DNA of 64,000 nt, taken from positions 30,763,752 through 30,827,751 of the forward strand of contig CM025855.1 of NCBI GenBank assembly GCA_003952965.2, given 5' to 3'. Positions 50,301-56,300 of this stretch are shown in pieces (the first letter of the stretch is position 1; each line of letters starts with the position of its first letter). The DNA is from Morella rubra (taxonomy: Eukaryota > Streptophyta > Magnoliopsida > Fagales > Myricaceae). Made by a program: the position numbers and the translations under genes. The notes under the pieces were generated by a model that worked only from the letters and a program-made list of their open reading frames with translations, had not been told where the DNA came from and made no database searches.

Positions 50301-53300
50301 TTCCAACCCGCCAACCTTCTGACAAAACATTCAACGATGCCATCCCAAATGCTCACACATTTAAACTTAGCACCCAGAGGAAGCCCAAGGTATGTCATCA
50401 GGAGGGACAACACCCTACAACCCAAAAGAGCCGCCAACCCCTGAACATCACCCACTCTACCAATGGGAATAACCTCGGACTTGCCAAGGTTAATCTTAAG
50501 ACCAGACACCACCTCAAAGCACAAAAGTAAGCATCTCAAGTGCAGCACTTGATTCGCCACATCCTCACAAAAAATCAGCATATCATCAGCAAAGAGTAAG
50601 TGCGAAATACTCACCCCATTACGACCATCTCTCCCAACCTCAAAATCCTAAATAGCGCCTCGCGCAACTGCCTCCTTCATCACCCTACTTAAGGCTTCCA
50701 TGACAATCACAAACAACAGGGGTGAAAGAGGATCACCCTGACGCAAACTGCGAGTACTCCCAAAGAAGCCACGAGGAGAGCCATTCACCATCACAGAAAA
50801 CTTCACCGTAGAGACACAAAACTCTATCCACGACACCACTTCTCTCGAAACCCGCATCTCCTCAAAAGGTATAATAAGAACTTCCAATTCACATGATCAT
50901 AAGCCTTGTGAATATCCAGTTTGCACAGCACCCCCGGAACATTAGTCCTTAATCTCGAATCAATGCACTCATTAGAGATCAAGACCGAGTCCAAAATCTG
51001 TCTTCCCCTCACAAAAGCATTCTGAAAAGGCGATATGATTTTCTCAAGAACCATCTTCAACCTATTTGCCAACACCTTGGCAAGAATCTTATACACCCCT
51101 CCCACCAAACTAATGGGGCAGAAGTCTTTCAATTCTACGGCACCTGCGATCTTAGGAATAAGAACAATGAATGTAGCATTCAAGCATTTAACAAATTTAC
51201 CTCTCTGGGCAAATTCATTAAACATAGCCATCACATCTCCCTTAACCACCTCCCAACAAAACTGGAAAAAAGCTAAAGAAAATCCATCCGGGCCCGGGGC
51301 CTTGTCGCCATTAAGATTACAAACCACCCCCGTGACCTCATCCTCCTCAAATGATCTCTCAATCCAACTCACCACCTCCTCAGAAATGGAATCAAATTCC
51401 AAACCATCCAAAATCGATCTCCAAGAATATGGCTCCTCATACAAAAAGCAATAGAAATCAACAATACTGTTTGCAATCAAAGTCGGGTCCTCCACAGTTT
51501 CCCCCTCCACTTCCAAACTAGAAATCGAATTAACTTTTCTATTCGAATTAGCCATACGGTGAAAAAATTTGGTGCATCTATCCCCATCTTTCAACCACAA
51601 GGACCACGATTTCTATCTCCAACTAATCTCCTCTAACTCTATCAAATGATCCAAATCTCCCAAGACCTCCAACTTCCTTGCCTTCCCCCTCTCATCAAGG
51701 AGTTCCCTCTCATCCAAAAAATCAAGAGACGCTAACTCGTTTAACAAAGAAGACTTTCGGAAACTTATATCCCCAAAACTGCCCTGGTTCCACACCTTCA
51801 ACTTATTCTTCAAAGCCTTTAGCTTAGAATCTAGCACAAAACTAGGAGAACCCAAGAACTCAAAAAACTCCCACCACTCCTTAATCTTATCCAAAAAACC
51901 GTTCTCCTTCAACCACATATTCTCAAAACGAAAGGGCCTCCGCCCTCCTCTGACCCTACCATCCACCAAAAGAATGGGAAAATGGTTGGAATACACCCGA
52001 GACAACCGTTTCTGAGAAGCCTCCGGGAACAAAGACTCCCATCTAGGGCAAAATAAAAAGCGGTCGATCCTAGACCAAGACTGAATGGCTCAATTATTGG
52101 ACCACGTGAATGCACCCCCCGATAACGGAGTATCCAATAATTCCATCTCCAAGATAAAATCAGAGAACGCCTCCATGGCTGGTCCCACCCCGCCACCTCC
52201 CAAACGCTCACTAGGAATGCGAGTGACATTAAAATCGCCCCCAATACACCACGGCAAATCCCACAAAGTTCGCACCCCTACCAACTCATCCCAAAGCAAA
52301 TCCCTACTACTATCCGCATTAGGACCATAGACTCCGGAAAACATCCACTCCACCCCATCAACAAGATTCCGAAATATGGTAGAGATAGAAAAAGAACTGA
52401 TACAAGAAGCAACCAACTCCAACATTCGAGTATCCCACAACAACAAAATACCCCCTGAGGCACCATCCGCCTCCAAACTACACCAGCTCACAAAAGGACC
52501 ACCCCACAAACGTCTAATCACATCTCCAGACATAATAGCCACCTTGGTCTCCTAGAGACAAACCAAATCCGGTCTCCACCCCCACAACAAATTCCCAACT
52601 CCTCTACACTTCTCTCTATCATTGAGCCCCCTGACATTCCAACTAATAATTTTTGGCATCATCTAATCACCATCAATGCCCTCCCCTCACTCTGTCCCCG
52701 CTTCGAAGAATCAGCTTTCCTATCATAATTAATTGAAGACACCAAACCTTTCATCTCTCTTACTAGTTTGCCTCTCTTCCTTCTAGGAGTCTTACGGCTA
52801 CTCTGCTCCCTTTCACGTTCCAACGCAGCAAATAGACACAGCAGATCGGCCTCATAACCGTCACAAAACACACCCACCATAAGGCGAAAAGATGACACCA
52901 TTTCTAACACCCACCCCGAAGCCCCGTCATTCCCCTGGCACTCAAACTCCCCTCCAGCAGGGCTACATATGGCCACCAGATCCATACACAGCTTTGGGTC
53001 GGCAACCTCCACCAAAGACAACTCCCCTCCTACCTCTCCCGCCCCATCGAGCACTTCCACTAGACACCCATCATCAACACAATCAGACGGGACCACCCCA
53101 GCAGCAAGCCCAGTGCACTGCCCATGAGACTGAATATCCCCACCAGGGACAACTACCAGCCCATCCCCTCAAGACTTGACTCCGAACTCCTCTAGACCGA
53201 CCCGAGCTACCCAATCAACATTACCCTCGCACGGACCCACGTCAGGAGCAACACACAACCTCTCATCTAAACCCACCCACTCAACCTCTTGAAAAGCCAC

Positions 53301-56300
53301 GAAGGAAGAGCCGTCGACCCCATCTGGGCCTTCAGGAAGGAGATTCGGCCGAAACAACACCCCCTGGGAATAAATAGCCACGTCGGCGACTGCTCCGGTG
53401 CCGGAACCCCATCTGAGCCTTCAGGAGGAAGAGTCGGCAGACTAAACACCCCTGGGGAAGAAGATGCCACTTCAACAGGCACAGGACTTAAGCTCGGCGA
53501 CATCTCCGACGCCAGAATGGCCACCGGGCAGTGACCCCTCACACCAGACGACGCCGATGATGGTCCTACCTCCGGCGCGAGCTGGTCAACACCGCCTGCC
53601 ACTGCATCAGCCAAACCGTCGCCAAACCCACTCACCAATAACGGGTCGCGAGGAAAACCAGCCCCATATGGCTACAGCCTTCCAACGGGCCTAGAGACTC
53701 CAGCCTAGCCGCATGGGTCAAGCCCGAAAAGCCTAACTGGGTCAAAACCAAGTAAGCAAAAGCAGAAGGAACCAGGCCCAACCCATCTGCCTTCAACAAA
53801 TCCTGCAGGGGTGAAGGCTCTTGCCTGTCCCACGCATTCTCAACCGCCACCCCAGGGCCTGGGGAAGCAGCACTCAAAAAGCCCGGCCCACCATCCTTCC
53901 CCAAAAGATTTAAAAGAATGTCAATGTCTGTTGCGATCCCCAGCAACTTGCTTTTCCAAAAAAGCACGTCAATCACCTTGTCGCCCGCCGTCGTAGCATT
54001 AAATGCCAGCGCTTTGGAAACTAAAACATCGCCCCCCAAAATCTCATGTGAAGAAGCATGCATCATTGCCTTCTGCTCCACGCCACCATCAACCTCCATA
54101 ACGCCCTTCACGACCACATCCCCACCCCCTGAGCTCTCCCCCGTCGTCCCTCGCTTAGCAACTTCGACGAAAGAAACCTCAGGATGAACTCTAGAACCAG
54201 AAAAACCCCCTGGTCCACTCTTGAGCTTACCAAGGTGTGAGACCACCTCCTGAAACACAGCGGCCAGAGCCTTCCACCCGGACCCCCCTTTACCTTCTGG
54301 TATCATCACCACCCCCTTCCTGCGCCCACCTCCAAACTCCGCTATGGCAACATACCTCCCTGCCTTGTTACTACATCGCTGCGCCAAAAAGGCCCGGGAA
54401 GCTTCGTTAAATTTTACGACAAACTCCTTATTGGCATCCACCTGCAGTCTACTCGCCATATTTACCAACCAAACGGCTCCAAACCTCCCAAGGAAAATAG
54501 AGCTCAGAGCCTTCCGGCTCCACTCCGAAAATTTCACAACACCGTTGCCTAAAACTGTAACCTGAAACTCCTTTGCTTCAACACAGAATCTACGGGAAAA
54601 GGACATCATGACCACCAAACTGAACTACTGGCAACACCTCAGCCCAGGACAACGAACTACCAGAAAAAACAGACTAGAGGATCATCCTACCAACCCCAGC
54701 ACCCAACAGGGAAAGAGAGTTAAGAGGAGAGAGAACGAAGAAAAAAAACTCAAGCTGGTTTTTTGTTCAAAATGTAAAGCAATAAATGATGTACCTAAAC
54801 ACAATGAGTTTACACAGATGGGCCACTAATACAGGATGGAGATATATGTATCACAATGGAAGATGACAAGAACTATACTCAATAACCATCTATAGGAAAT
54901 AGGTCCAATGGTACTAAACAACAATCATAGAACTTCAGACAACTGAAAACTTACCATAGCCATTTCCCTTCCATGAGAGCCTCTTTTAGATGAGTAGAAG
55001 CATGCTCCCTCTTGACCCTTTTTTGAGTTGATGGTGCTTTAGCTGTATCAACACATGCCTGAGGAGTGAAATCATATCAGTCATCATCTAGCGCTGCTCT
55101 CCCACAAAAACCAAAATTCACAACTCTTCTCAAGATGACTGCTTCTCAAAAGCATCTAAGCAAAAAATACTAGGGGGTCTAGAGTTTCTATATAAGAAAG
55201 GCATAACTTGTGAAGTGTTAAAACATGAACACCAAATCGAAGAAATTGAGCAGGAATTCGGCAAAACCAAAAAGATTAATTTTACAAGAGTAAACACGAC
55301 AAAAACAATCTAAAATACTTCACTTTAACAGCCAATCTTATAATCCACACAAAACAATAGCAGAAGCCTCTTAAGTTACTTTATGTAAACTTAAGATCAC
55401 CAAGAAGCTCCACAATAAAGATAAATAGTAATGAATCACAAAACTGAAAGTAGGTATTAGGTACAGATAATGCGGAATAACTACCCGATAAAACACAACA
55501 GCAGCAAGTTCCACCAAACGATACTGTGAACTATTTAAAGTCCCAAACTTGTCGTCTTTTGTTGCGTCATTCCTGCAAGAAAAGATTAATCATCAATCAG
55601 AGCCCCACCAAAATCAGCCAGCAACACTAACTCCAAAAAAATAAACACACTCACCAAGGTACACCAGTGCTGGATATATTGCTTTGATCTAGATCCTTAC
55701 AAACTACATCCAAAAGTTGGTCTACCAAAGAATTCCCATCATCGCCACCTTTAGTTAAATTTAGCTGTAACCTTGCATAGAGAATAAGTGCATCCTGCAA
55801 ACAAAAGAAAAAGCTCATTTATTCATACATCACAAATTGCTAACATTATAACTTACAAAATATACATGTATATTACTAATTATAAGTACTTTTCTTTTCT
55901 GATAGGTAGCATCTAATTTGGGCCTGTAATGTTAAAGAATCTTGATTTCATCCTCAAAACTGTTTAATCTGGTAATATAGCTATTCAATCCATCACTCAA
56001 CCAACACCCTCACAATGGGTAAACACATTGGAACCTCCTCATAAGCAAAATGATACCTTAATGATAAAAAGTAATTAAATCGCTAGAAAATGCATCATGA
56101 AGAAACCTTAAGTCCTCGATCACGGGTTGTCAACCAACAACGGAAAACAAATTGCTGCACAGCATTATGGATTTCGAAGGACCGACAGCCCAAATTTGGA
56201 CCATCCTTTGACAAGAATGTATTAATACACTCAATAAGCTTACGCGAAACCTTTCCCTCCTCCCTGCACACATAACGCCAAGGAAAGACAGAATTTAAAT

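Larger units (their letters stand above)
46586..54758 (-). mobile_element. LINE-E: near full-length L1 in ATM intron 9
   Basis: It is flanked by perfect 16-bp copies of TTTTTTGTTCAAAATG (46570-46585 and 54759-54774). Without the nested LINE-F it measures about 5.8 kb. On the minus strand: a leader of about 140 bp, ORF1 (54618-52660), then ORF2 with endonuclease SWNVRGLN (about 52640) and GDFNVTR (about 52230). RT follows with [11 protein letters not shown] (about 51300) and FADDM (about 50590), then zf-RVT (about 47160-46960) and [15 protein letters not shown]. The hairpin CAGTACAAGAGACTATACTG lies at 46634-46653 and the poly(A) tail at 46586-46596. Frame breaks in both ORFs make it inactive. 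It accounts for most of the 9.2-kb intron and has the same orientation as ATM. Confidence 0.92.
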
